Below the pieces are notes generated by a model. It saw only the letters and a list, made by a program, of their open reading frames with translations. It searched no databases and was not told the DNA's origin. This document shows, in pieces, positions 8,144 to 15,549 of a stretch of 22,304 nt of DNA (position 1 is the first letter of the stretch; the number at the start of each line of letters is the position of its first letter). Both the position numbers and the translations under genes were made by a program. Where the stretch lies: positions 1 through 22,304 of the forward strand of contig CAKRRJ010000035.1 of NCBI GenBank assembly GCA_934394615.1, in the 5' to 3' direction. The stretch is from an uncultured Lachnospiraceae bacterium (GTDB lineage Bacteria; Bacillota; Clostridia; Lachnospirales; Lachnospiraceae).

Positions 8144-9067
8144 ATGTATCTGGAACTGACCGGTATACGAAAGATGTATGATGAAGATAATGGAGTAAAA
8201 CATATCGATCTGGCGGTAGAGAAGGGGACGATCCTGACGCTTCTCGGGCCTTCCGGATGCGGAAAGACGACGCTTCTAAATCTGCTTGGCGGCTTCTTAA
8301 AGCCGGATGCCGGAAGCATATTTCTGGATGGACAGGAGATTACACTCTGTGTGCCGGAGGAGCGCCCTGTGTCCACAGTATTCCAGAGTTATGCTCTGTT
8401 TCCGCATATGAATGTGCTGGAAAATGTGTGTTATGGACTTCGTTTCTTTCATCGGATGAAGAAAAAGGACGCAATACCTGTGGCAGAGAAATATCTGGAT
8501 ATTGTGGGTCTTTTGGAATATAAAAAGACACCGGTTACGGCTCTTTCCGGTGGCCAGCAGCAGCGCGTGGCGCTTGCGAGGGCAATGGCTACAGAGCCAA
8601 AAGTGCTGTTGTTAGATGAACCGCTGTCCAATCTGGATGCATCTCTTCGGGTGCGGATGCGCGGAGAACTGAAACGGTTTCAGCGGAAAACCGGAATGAC
8701 CATGATCTTTGTTACCCACGATCAGGAAGAAGCTCTAAGCCTTTCTGACCGGATTGCAGTGATGAAGCAGGGCTGTATTGTTCAGAATGGAACTCCGGAA
8801 GAAATTTATTATAAACCGGCAAATGAAGAGGTTGCTGCCTTTATTGGAAAAACAAATCCGGATTTTTTACGCCCGGAAGAACTTTACCTGACGGAAGATC
8901 CGACTGCTTCCTGTACGATTCTGGAGCGGCAGTTTATGGGATCCCATACAGATTATCTGGTAACAGATGGAGAAAAAAACTGGCAGGTCAGCCTGTTCGG
9001 ACAGACAGGAAGCCGTTTCCGGGTGGGAATGAAAGTGCGTCTGAGTATGCCAGAAAAATGTTATTGA
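8144..9067 (+). CDS. ABC transporter ATP-binding protein, FbpC/PotA-like
   Basis: The 307-residue ATPase powers the importer. All nucleotide-binding motifs are present: Walker A GPSGCGKT (35-42), Q-loop Gln81 in VFQSYALFPH, signature LSGGQ (134-138), Walker B LLLDEP (155-160), and switch His192 in VTHDQEEA. The last ~75 residues resemble a TOBE-type regulatory domain, as in iron, polyamine and sugar-phosphate importers. The start chosen is ATG 8144, preceded by AAAGGAG (8127-8133). An in-frame ATG at 8102 lies inside the permease gene and would add 14 residues not expected for the family. A terminator follows two bases after the stop, closing the operon. Confidence 0.93.
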   Translation: MYLELTGIRKMYDEDNGVKHIDLAVEKGTILTLLGPSGCGKTTLLNLLGGFLKPDAGSIFLDGQEITLCVPEERPVSTVFQSYALFPHMNVLENVCYGLRFFHRMKKKDAIPVAEKYLDIVGLLEYKKTPVTALSGGQQQRVALARAMATEPKVLLLDEPLSNLDASLRVRMRGELKRFQRKTGMTMIFVTHDQEEALSLSDRIAVMKQGCIVQNGTPEEIYYKPANEEVAAFIGKTNPDFLRPEELYLTEDPTASCTILERQFMGSHTDYLVTDGEKNWQVSLFGQTGSRFRVGMKVRLSMPEKCY

Positions 9068-9068
9068 G

Positions 9069-9111
9069 AAAAAATATCCGGACTGCCTCTTGACAGATCC
9101 GGATATTTTTT
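9069..9111 (+). terminator. Rho-independent terminator of the ABC operon
   Basis: AAAAAATATCCGGA (9069-9082) and TCCGGATATTTTTT (9098-9111) are perfect 14-base complements around a 15-base loop, ending in a T-tract. It begins right after the ATPase stop codon. The loop and T-tract also hold promoter elements of the next operon. Confidence 0.9.
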
Positions 9112-9118
9112 CTATACT
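9090..9118 (+). promoter_or_regulatory. Near-consensus sigma-A promoter of the copper operon
   Basis: A perfect TTGACA (9090-9095), a 17-base spacer and TATACT (9113-9118, five of six) form one of the best promoter matches in the window. The predicted start near 9125 falls inside the CsoR operator. The -35 box sits in the loop of the upstream terminator, and the spacer contains its 3' arm and T-tract. Confidence 0.88.
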
Positions 9119-9121
9119 CAA

Positions 9122-9140
9122 TATACCCCATGGGGGTATA
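9122..9140. promoter_or_regulatory. CsoR operator palindrome
   Basis: TATACCCCATGGGGGTATA has perfect half-sites ATACCCC and GGGGTAT around a three-base centre. This is the GC-core pseudopalindrome known for copper-sensing CsoR repressors. It covers the predicted transcript start of the operon whose first gene is csoR, so apo-CsoR would block transcription and Cu(I) would release it. Confidence 0.88.
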
Positions 9141-9216
9141 TGAAAGGCGAAGCAAAAGAATTACGCCGGAAACAGACCTCCCGGGAGAATAACGTTTTAC
9201 AGAAAGGTGGAATTGC

Positions 9217-9612
9217 ATGGAGCATACAGATAAAAAAGAGTGCTGTGGAATGACAGCTCCTGCAGAGCAGACAACATCTGCCACTGTGGAGAAAAAAGCA
9301 GAGCACACGGAGGAGAAGCCGTGCTGCTGCTGTCACAAGAAAAAAGAGCGTTCTGAGAAGGAATACAAAGATCTGATCTATCGCTTAAACCGCATTGAAG
9401 GGCAGATCCGTGGAATCCGCAACATGGTAGAGCAGGATGCCTACTGTCCGGATATTCTCATTCAGGTGGCTGCGGCCAACGCGGCGCTCAACAGTTTCAA
9501 CAAGGTGCTTCTGGGGAATCATCTGAAGACCTGCGTAGCGAACGATATCCGTGAAGGCCATGACGAAACCATCGATGAACTTTTAAAGGTGCTGCAAAGA
9601 CTTATGAAGTAG
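9217..9612 (+). CDS. csoR: Copper-sensing repressor CsoR with a Cys-rich N-terminal extension
   Basis: The 131-residue all-helical repressor would release DNA on binding Cu(I). The core (about 46-131) carries the Cys-His-Cys ligand set at Cys77, His102 and Cys106. Its 25- and 4-residue spacings equal those of Mycobacterium tuberculosis CsoR (36/61/65). The conserved YRLNRIEGQIRG segment that heads the family's first helix is present. About 45 residues precede the core, with Cys-Cys at 9-10 and PCCCCH at 35-40; typical family members are 85-120 residues with short tails. The extension looks like extra soft-metal ligands or a disordered tail. The start at ATG 9217 follows AAAGGTGG at 9203-9210. 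The operator lies upstream, which implies autoregulation, and copA lies 74 bases downstream. Confidence 0.93.
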   Translation: MEHTDKKECCGMTAPAEQTTSATVEKKAEHTEEKPCCCCHKKKERSEKEYKDLIYRLNRIEGQIRGIRNMVEQDAYCPDILIQVAAANAALNSFNKVLLGNHLKTCVANDIREGHDETIDELLKVLQRLMK

Positions 9613-9686
9613 AGGGGAGCGCGGATAAGACAGAATCTTTCCGGGCAAGGTAAGAAGAGCACAAAAAGGAGGAATCACAAAGCATT

Positions 9687-12242
9687 ATGGAACAGTATAC
9701 AGTAACCGGCATGAGCTGCGCGGCCTGCAGTACCCGCGTGGAAAAAGCGGTTTCCAAAGTGCCGGGCGTTACATCCTGCTCGGTCAGCCTGCTGACAAAC
9801 TCCATGGGCGTGGAGGGCACGGCATCGGTGGCTGATATTATCAAGGCGGTGCAGGATGCCGGATATGGCGCGTCCGTCAAGGGCGCAGGAAAAGAGGGCA
9901 GTGTCCAGGCACAGTCCTTAGATGCGGAAGAAGCGTTAAAAGACCATGAGACTCCGGTCTTAAAGCGCAGACTCTGGTATTCTGTTGGATTTTTGATCGT
10001 TCTCATGTATTTTTCCATGGGACATATGATGTGGGGCTGGCCGCTTCCGGCATTTTTTGACGGAAACCATGTGGCTATGGGCCTGATTCAGCTGATCTTA
10101 ACGGCCATCGTTATGGTCATCAACCAGAAGTTCTTCATCAGCGGCTTTAAGAGCCTGTGGCACAAAGCTCCGAACATGGACACCCTGGTAGCCCTTGGTT
10201 CCATGGCGGCATTTGTCTACAGTACCTACGCGCTGTTCGCTATGACCGATGCCCAGGTAAAGGGCAATGCGGACGCGGTTATGAGCTATATGCATGAGTT
10301 TTACTTTGAGTCCGCAGCCATGATCTTAACCCTCATCACCGTGGGTAAGATGCTGGAGGCGCGCTCCAAAGGAAAGACCACCGATGCGTTAAAGAGCCTG
10401 ATGAAGCTGGCTCCGAAGACGGCGGTTGTGGTGCGTGACGGTGAAGAAGTAACCGTTGGCATTGAGCAGGTACAGAAAGGCGATGTCTTCGTTGTCCGTC
10501 CAGGTGAAAACATTCCGGTGGATGGTATTGTATTAGAAGGAAGCAGTGCCGTGAACGAGGCAGCCCTCACTGGCGAGAGCATTCCGGTGGATAAGACCGT
10601 GGGCGACAGCGTTTCCGCCGCTACAGTGAACCAGTCCGGATTCATCCGCTGTGAGGCAACCAGAGTCGGAGAAGATACGACCCTGTCCCAGATCATTCAG
10701 ATGGTCAGCGATGCAGCTGCCACCAAGGCACCGATCGCGAAGGTAGCCGATAAGGTATCCGGCGTGTTTGTACCGACCGTTATTACCATTGCGGTCATCA
10801 CGACGATCGTATGGCTGCTGGCAGGCCAGAGCGTTGGCTTTGCGCTGGCCCGGGGCATTTCCGTCCTGGTAATCAGCTGTCCGTGCGCACTGGGCCTTGC
10901 GACCCCGGTTGCTATTATGGTGGGCAACGGCATGGGCGCAAAGCATGGCATCATGTTTAAGACTGCTGTTTCCTTAGAGGAAGCCGGCAAGATGGATATT
11001 GTGGCACTGGATAAGACCGGTACCATCACCAGCGGCGAGCCGAAAGTAACGGATATCATCCTGGCTGAGGCGAGAAGCGAGCGGGAGCTGTTGGCGCTTG
11101 CTTATACTTTGGAGAAGAAGAGTGAGCATCCGCTGGCCCGCGCCATCAATGAGCGTGCCCAGGCAGACGGCATCACCGCCGGTGCGGTGGACGATTTCGC
11201 GGCACTTCCGGGCAACGGACTCTCCGGCATTTACGAGGGCAGCGAGCTCTGCGGAGGAAACGCGAACTTTATTGGCAGTGTTGCGGCGGTATCCGATGAG
11301 ATTCGCGCAAAGGCAGAAAAACTTGCGGAGCAGGGAAAAACCCCGCTGTACTTCAGCCGTGACGGAAATCTGCTTGGCATTGTTGCGGTGGCGGATGTTA
11401 TCAAGGAAGACAGCCCGCGTGCGGTCAAAGAACTGCAGAACATGGGCATCCGCGTGGTGATGCTGACAGGTGATAACGAGCGCACCGCAAAAGCCATTGG
11501 CGCTCAGGCCGGTGTAGATGAAGTAATCGCAGGCGTGCTTCCGGAAGGAAAAGAGAGTGTCATCCGTTCCCTGAAGGAGCAGGGCAAGGTAGCCATGGTC
11601 GGTGACGGCATCAACGATGCTCCGGCCCTGACCCGCGCAGATATCGGTATTGCCATCGGCGCAGGAACCGATATCGCCATCGACGCAGCCGATGTGGTTC
11701 TGATGAAGAGCCGCTTAAGTGATGTTCCGGCAGCCATCCGGTTAAGCCGCGCAACGCTTCGCAACATTCACGAGAACCTGTTCTGGGCATTTTTCTACAA
11801 CGTCATCGGTATTCCGCTGGCAGCCGGAATCTGGTATCCGCTGTTCGGACTGAAGTTAAACCCGATGTTCGGTGCGGCAGCCATGAGCCTTTCCAGTTTC
11901 TGTGTCGTAACCAATGCCCTGCGCCTGAATCTGTTTCAGATGTACGACGCATCCAAAGATAAGAAGAAAAAACCAAGCAGATCCCATGATGAAAATCATG
12001 CCGATCATAAAGAAGAAAAGGAGAAGAAAATCATGACAAAGACTATGAACATTGAAGGAATGATGTGCGGACACTGTGAGGCAAGAGTGAAAAAGACCCT
12101 GGAAGGCATCGAGGGCGTAACTGAGGCAGTTGTAAGCCATGAGAAAGGAACCGCAGTTGTAACCCTGGAGAAGGAAGTTGCAGACAGCGTCCTGAAAGAG
12201 GCCGTTGAGGCACAGGATTATAAGGTAGTATCTGTACAGTAA
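9687..12242 (+). CDS. copA: Cu(I)-exporting P1B-type ATPase CopA with N- and C-terminal metal-binding domains
   Basis: The 851-residue membrane pump exports cytosolic Cu(I) using ATP. Residues 1-68 are a heavy-metal-associated domain with GMSCAAC (Cys11, Cys14). Eight transmembrane segments follow. Diagnostic sites are TGES (295-298) in the actuator domain, the intramembrane CPC (398-400), phosphorylated Asp442 in DKTGT, SEHP (479-482), and GDGIND (639-644). MSLSS in the last transmembrane helix fits the copper(I) class. Most family members end soon after that helix. This one continues through a Lys/His/Glu-rich linker (about 754-782) into a second metal-binding domain with MCGHC (Cys794, Cys797). 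The ribosome site AGGAGG (9667-9672) sits 14 bases from ATG 9687, a long spacing that may lower translation; no better start was seen. Confidence 0.96.
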   Translation: MEQYTVTGMSCAACSTRVEKAVSKVPGVTSCSVSLLTNSMGVEGTASVADIIKAVQDAGYGASVKGAGKEGSVQAQSLDAEEALKDHETPVLKRRLWYSVGFLIVLMYFSMGHMMWGWPLPAFFDGNHVAMGLIQLILTAIVMVINQKFFISGFKSLWHKAPNMDTLVALGSMAAFVYSTYALFAMTDAQVKGNADAVMSYMHEFYFESAAMILTLITVGKMLEARSKGKTTDALKSLMKLAPKTAVVVRDGEEVTVGIEQVQKGDVFVVRPGENIPVDGIVLEGSSAVNEAALTGESIPVDKTVGDSVSAATVNQSGFIRCEATRVGEDTTLSQIIQMVSDAAATKAPIAKVADKVSGVFVPTVITIAVITTIVWLLAGQSVGFALARGISVLVISCPCALGLATPVAIMVGNGMGAKHGIMFKTAVSLEEAGKMDIVALDKTGTITSGEPKVTDIILAEARSERELLALAYTLEKKSEHPLARAINERAQADGITAGAVDDFAALPGNGLSGIYEGSELCGGNANFIGSVAAVSDEIRAKAEKLAEQGKTPLYFSRDGNLLGIVAVADVIKEDSPRAVKELQNMGIRVVMLTGDNERTAKAIGAQAGVDEVIAGVLPEGKESVIRSLKEQGKVAMVGDGINDAPALTRADIGIAIGAGTDIAIDAADVVLMKSRLSDVPAAIRLSRATLRNIHENLFWAFFYNVIGIPLAAGIWYPLFGLKLNPMFGAAAMSLSSFCVVTNALRLNLFQMYDASKDKKKKPSRSHDENHADHKEEKEKKIMTKTMNIEGMMCGHCEARVKKTLEGIEGVTEAVVSHEKGTAVVTLEKEVADSVLKEAVEAQDYKVVSVQ
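12033..12242 (+). CDS. copZ: Possible internally initiated CopZ-like copper chaperone, in frame within copA
   Basis: The last 69 codons of copA form a complete, CopZ-sized heavy-metal-associated domain starting at Met783 with MCGHC. It is preceded by AAAAGGAG at 12016-12023, nine bases before ATG 12033, an ideal ribosome site. The same frame runs on from copA with no stop. A separate short chaperone could therefore be made besides the fused form. An alternative is that the site is a relic of gene fusion, or simply follows from the Lys/Glu-rich linker codons (AAA, GAG, GAA). That the domain exists is seen; independent translation is inference. Confidence 0.5.
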   Translation: MTKTMNIEGMMCGHCEARVKKTLEGIEGVTEAVVSHEKGTAVVTLEKEVADSVLKEAVEAQDYKVVSVQ

Positions 12243-12389
12243 GAAATTTGTCAGCAGACCGGCCGGATGTGTCTGGACCAGTGTGGGCAGGACGCAGACT
12301 GGCCGGTGTGGCAGAAAAGAGTCAGCCGCAGTGCGGCAGCATTTGGCAGCAGATGCCTGCGCACTGCAAGAGTATGAAGGAGAAAAGCA

Positions 12390-12590
12390 ATGTCACATTC
12401 TCAGAATTCCATGGGATATATGGTAGTCCTTTGCATTATCCTGTACATAGTGGGCGTATCCATTTATCTTCTCGTAAAATTTGTAAGAAAGAAACTGGAT
12501 GAGGCAAGAGACCGCCGGTTCCAGAGAGAACATCAGGCAGACACGATGGCAGAATCGGCTAAAGAAAAGCCGGATGAAAAGGCAGAATAG
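12390..12590 (+). CDS. Small single-pass membrane protein of the copper operon
   Basis: The 66-residue protein has one hydrophobic segment (about 10-29, VVLCIILYIVGVSIYLLVKF) followed by a positively charged stretch (VRKKLDEARDRRFQ) and a hydrophilic Glu/Lys tail. The topology is expected to be N-terminus out, tail in the cytoplasm. AAGGAG at 12377-12382, seven bases before ATG 12390, supports the start. No metal motif is present apart from one Cys in the membrane segment. It is not a family I recognise by name. Its place between copA and a membrane-anchored metal-binding protein suggests an accessory part of the copper system. Confidence 0.75.
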   Translation: MSHSQNSMGYMVVLCIILYIVGVSIYLLVKFVRKKLDEARDRRFQREHQADTMAESAKEKPDEKAE

Positions 12591-12645
12591 AGACCGAAGA
12601 AAAGACAGAAACGAAGACAGAAGCAAAAGAAGGGAGTAATCAGTC

Positions 12646-13005
12646 ATGACAGACATTATTGTAATTTTAGTCATTGCGGTATTCGTACTTCTTGGTGTAA
12701 GATCCACCATCAAGCATTTTAAGGGCGAGGGAGCCTGCTGCGGAGGCGGCGGTGGAAGCCTCCCGCCGGAAGAAAAGAAACTGGAGAATCCGGTCATCGG
12801 TAAGAAAACCGTCAAGATCTGCGGCATGCACTGCGAGCACTGCGTGAACGCAGTCACCGAAGCCATCAACAAGATCGACGGTGCATCCGCCAAGGTCAGC
12901 CTGCACGGCAAGAAAGCCGTAGTCAGCTACGACCGTGAGCTGGATGAGGCGCTGCTGAAGAAGACGATTGAGGATGCGGGATATACCGTGGAGGGAATTA
13001 AATAG
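12646..13005 (+). CDS. Membrane-anchored heavy-metal-associated domain protein
   Basis: The 119-residue protein has an N-terminal membrane segment (about 4-20, IIVILVIAVFVLLGVRS), then a basic stretch and GEGACCGGGGGS, a layout like the FeoB-associated Cys-rich membrane peptides. From about residue 50 there is a CopZ-type domain with CGMHCEHC and the usual babbab length, ending DAGYTVEGIK. It would hold Cu(I) at the membrane close to CopA. The ribosome site AAGGGAG ends nine bases before ATG 12646. It is the last gene of the copper operon and ends eight bases before a strong terminator. Fusion of the FeoB-associated-like module to a metal-binding domain is unusual, and it might instead act as a sensor or scavenger. 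Confidence 0.85.
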   Translation: MTDIIVILVIAVFVLLGVRSTIKHFKGEGACCGGGGGSLPPEEKKLENPVIGKKTVKICGMHCEHCVNAVTEAINKIDGASAKVSLHGKKAVVSYDRELDEALLKKTIEDAGYTVEGIK

Positions 13006-13012
13006 CAATTAC

Positions 13013-13065
13013 AAAAGCCGGAAAGTGAGGAGCCAGAGTATCGGCTCCTCATTTTCCGGCTTTTT
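13013..13065. terminator. Bidirectional terminator between the copper operon and glgP
   Basis: An 18-base stem pairs GCCGGAAAGTGAGGAGCC (13017-13034) with 13043-13060, with one G-U pair and an eight-base loop. It is flanked by AAAA on the left and TTTTT on the right, so it can stop transcripts from both sides. Convergent genes end at 13005 and 13078. Confidence 0.93.
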
Positions 13066-13077
13066 GATGTTATATTT

Positions 13078-15333
13078 TTATGACAGTTTCCAAATCTCCT
13101 CATTATACTGCGCAATGGTGCGGTCGGAGGAGAAGAATCCGGCCTTGCTGATGTTGACCAGCATTTTCTTTGCCCACTCGGTGCGGTCAGTGTAAGCAGC
13201 GTAGGCTTTCTCGCGGGTCTTGACATAATCCTGGAAATCCGGGAAGGTCATGAACCAGTCTTTGTTTAACAGTTCTTTGTAGAGACGTTCCAGATTTTCC
13301 TTCTGGCCGAGCTTCATCATTTCTTTTCCGACAATGAAATCCACGGCGGCTTTTAAGTCTTTATCTTTCTCGTACCAGTCTTTGGACTTGTAATCGCCGC
13401 GCTCGTAGCGGGCAATGACGGTCTCGGAGGACTCACCAAAGGTGAAGATGTTGTCTTTGCCGACCAGTTCGGCGATCTCCACATTGGCACCGTCCATGGT
13501 TCCTAAGGTCAGGGCGCCGTTTAACATGAACTTCATGTTGCCGGTTCCGGATGCTTCTTTGGAAGCCAGGGAAATCTGTTCAGAGATATCGCAGGCCGGG
13601 ATGAGCTTCTCAGCCAGGGTTACGTTGTAGTTTTCCACCATGAAAACGTTCAGGTGTGGACTTACCTTCGGGTCTTTGTTGATAAGTTCCTGCAGACACA
13701 GAATCAGGTGGATAATGTCTTTCGCAATCACATAAGCCGGAGCTGCTTTTGCGCCGAACAGAACGGTGATCGGTGTTTTCGGGATCTTTCCGGCTTTGAT
13801 TTCCAGGTATTTATGGATGACGTAGAGCGCGTTCATCTGCTGGCGTTTGTACTCGTGCAGGCGCTTTACCTGAATGTCAAAAATGGAATTCGGATTGAGT
13901 TCCAGTCCCTGGGTATCCTTCAGGTAGGAAACGAGATCAGCTTTCTTTTCCGCTTTTACATTCAGGAGCTTTTCGAGAACTGCCGGATCGGACACAAACT
14001 CCCCGAGCTTTTCCAGTTCCATGGCATCTTTCTTCCAGCCTTCTCCGATGAGAGAGGTGATCAGGGCAGAAAGTTCCGGGTTGCAGGACATGAGCCAGCG
14101 GCGGAAGGTGATGCCGTTGGTTTTATTGTTGAAGCGCTCCGGGTACAGCTTGTAGAAGTTGTTGAGTTCCGTGTTCTTCAAAATCTCGGTGTGCAGGTAA
14201 GCTACGCCGTTGACACTGTAGCCGTAGTGGATATCCATGTGTGCCATGTGTACCAGGCCGTTCTGGATAATATAGGTAGTCTCGTCTTTTACGGTCGCGC
14301 GGATGCGGTTATCCAGTTCGCGGATGATTGGCATTAACTGCGGAACTGCTTTTTCCAGGAAAGAGATCGGCCATTTTTCCAGTGCCTCGGCCAGGATAGT
14401 GTGATTGGTGTAAGCACAGACTTTGGATACGATGGCGATCGCCTCATCCATCAAAATGCCGTGCTGTCCAAGCAAACGGATCAGCTCCGGGATAACCATG
14501 GACGGATGGGTGTCGTTGATCTGAACGGCAGCGTAGTCTGCCAGGTCGTGCAGGTTGGAACCGCGGGCGATGCACTCGTCCAGGATGAGCTGTGCGGCGT
14601 TGCTGACCATGAAATACTGCTGGTATACGCGCAGCAGGCGTCCCTTGTCATCGGAGTCATCCGGGTAGAGGAACAGGGTCAGGTTCTTCTCAATCTCTGT
14701 CTTATCGAAGTCAATGCCGTCTTTCACGATGCTCTCATCCGCGGATTCCAGGTCGAACAGGCGCAGGCGGGTGGAATGGTTGTTGTAGCCGGTCACATCC
14801 AGGTCATAGAGGCGGGAAGTCACAGTAAAGCCGCCGAACGGAACCTGGTAGCTGGTCTCGGTTTTGGTCAGCCAGCTCTCGTTTTCAATCCACGGATTCG
14901 GAGTCTCCTGCTGAAGATGTTTTTTGTCGAAGACCTGTTTGAACAGGCCGTAGTGGTAATTTAAGCCAACACCGTCGCCGTTTAAGCCCAGGGTGGCAAT
15001 GGAATCCACGAAGCAGGCAGCCAGACGGCCCAGACCGCCGTTGCCGAGAGACGGCTCCGGTTCCAGCTCCTCGATCTCAGCGAGGCTCTTGCCTGCGGCA
15101 GCCAGTTCTTTTTTGACCTCATCGTAAAGACCTAAGTTGATGAGGTTGTTGGAGAGCAGCTTGCCGATCAGAAATTCTGCGGAAATGTAGTAGAGCTTGC
15201 GCTTGCCGGTAATCTTTTCCTTCTCTTTTGCAAGTTCTTTTACCTGCTCTAACAGGCAGACATAGATTTCCTTGTTGGTGCAGGAAGCCAGCGGCTTTTT
15301 ATATTTTTCTTTTACAGCTTTTGTCAGATTCAT
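13078..15333 (-). CDS. glgP: Glycogen/alpha-glucan phosphorylase
   Basis: The 751-residue cytoplasmic enzyme splits alpha-1,4-glucans with phosphate to give glucose-1-phosphate, using pyridoxal phosphate. Conserved blocks are [14 protein letters not shown] (98-111), the QINDTHPSM block (271-279), [10 protein letters not shown] (404-413), [13 protein letters not shown] (489-501) and [17 protein letters not shown], where Lys601 binds the cofactor. The length is that of a bacterial phosphorylase without the eukaryotic N-terminal phosphorylation segment. The frame is open 57 codons further upstream. The start at 15333 is chosen because MNLTKAV follows an AGGGAAGGGAG ribosome site on the minus strand and the extra codons have no similarity to the family. 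No other glycogen genes lie in the window. It sits alone, convergent to the copper operon, with its own promoter. Confidence 0.96.
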   Translation of the reverse strand: MNLTKAVKEKYKKPLASCTNKEIYVCLLEQVKELAKEKEKITGKRKLYYISAEFLIGKLLSNNLINLGLYDEVKKELAAAGKSLAEIEELEPEPSLGNGGLGRLAACFVDSIATLGLNGDGVGLNYHYGLFKQVFDKKHLQQETPNPWIENESWLTKTETSYQVPFGGFTVTSRLYDLDVTGYNNHSTRLRLFDLESADESIVKDGIDFDKTEIEKNLTLFLYPDDSDDKGRLLRVYQQYFMVSNAAQLILDECIARGSNLHDLADYAAVQINDTHPSMVIPELIRLLGQHGILMDEAIAIVSKVCAYTNHTILAEALEKWPISFLEKAVPQLMPIIRELDNRIRATVKDETTYIIQNGLVHMAHMDIHYGYSVNGVAYLHTEILKNTELNNFYKLYPERFNNKTNGITFRRWLMSCNPELSALITSLIGEGWKKDAMELEKLGEFVSDPAVLEKLLNVKAEKKADLVSYLKDTQGLELNPNSIFDIQVKRLHEYKRQQMNALYVIHKYLEIKAGKIPKTPITVLFGAKAAPAYVIAKDIIHLILCLQELINKDPKVSPHLNVFMVENYNVTLAEKLIPACDISEQISLASKEASGTGNMKFMLNGALTLGTMDGANVEIAELVGKDNIFTFGESSETVIARYERGDYKSKDWYEKDKDLKAAVDFIVGKEMMKLGQKENLERLYKELLNKDWFMTFPDFQDYVKTREKAYAAYTDRTEWAKKMLVNISKAGFFSSDRTIAQYNEEIWKLS

Positions 15334-15438
15334 AATGATAGAAACTCCCTTCCCTGAAGTGTGATGAATCATAAATGCAGAATCACAAATTTGTTCTCGT
15401 GACATTGTCACTCGATTTCCTCGTCGTTCGTCATAACC

Positions 15439-15467
15439 GTGCAAGCACGCTTCTGGCTCTCTTGCAC
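15439..15467 (-). promoter_or_regulatory. Stem-loop at the predicted 5' end of the glgP transcript
   Basis: GTGCAAG and CTTGCAC (15439-15445 and 15461-15467) are perfect seven-base complements with a 15-base loop. They begin within a base or two of the start predicted from the -10 box. A second perfect inverted repeat, GTGACA-T-TGTCAC (15399-15411), lies further down the same leader. The first may stabilise the message; the second could be an operator or a small hairpin. Confidence 0.4.
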
Positions 15468-15474
15468 TCGTTAT

Positions 15475-15504
15475 ATTATAACAAAGTAAGGTATACTTGT
15501 GCAA
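15475..15504 (-). promoter_or_regulatory. Extended -10 promoter of glgP
   Basis: On the minus strand TTGCAC (15504-15499) and a perfect TATAAT (15480-15475) are separated by 18 bases, with TG one base upstream of the -10 box. The predicted transcript start near 15468 gives a leader of about 135 bases before the glgP start codon at 15333. Confidence 0.8.
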
Positions 15505-15549
15505 CCGAAATTGTAAGGCATCTGCAGGGGCAAATGCCAGATGACATCA

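Noticed and set aside
12248..12502. 84-residue open frame after copA
   Set aside because: No ribosome site at its start, no recognisable domain, and it overlaps the better-supported 66-residue membrane protein in another frame.
12588..12648. Glu/Thr/Lys-rich reading in another frame just after the stop of the small membrane protein (ETEEKTETKTEAKEGSNQS)
   Set aside because: It resembles a frameshifted tail extension, but no clear slippery heptamer was found and purine-rich spacers before ribosome sites read this way by chance.
13654..14964. Long plus-strand frames opposite glgP (227 and 187 codons)
   Set aside because: They are antisense shadows of a well-conserved gene, with no ribosome sites or recognisable domains.
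15334..15504. N-terminal extension of glycogen phosphorylase by 57 residues
   Set aside because: The extension contains leader palindromes and promoter bases and has no family similarity. ATG 15333 has an AGGGAAGGGAG ribosome site.
15505..15549. Terminator after the M20 gene on the minus strand
   Set aside because: CATCTG/CAGATG and GGCAT/ATGCC pairings exist but no T-tract follows on that strand.
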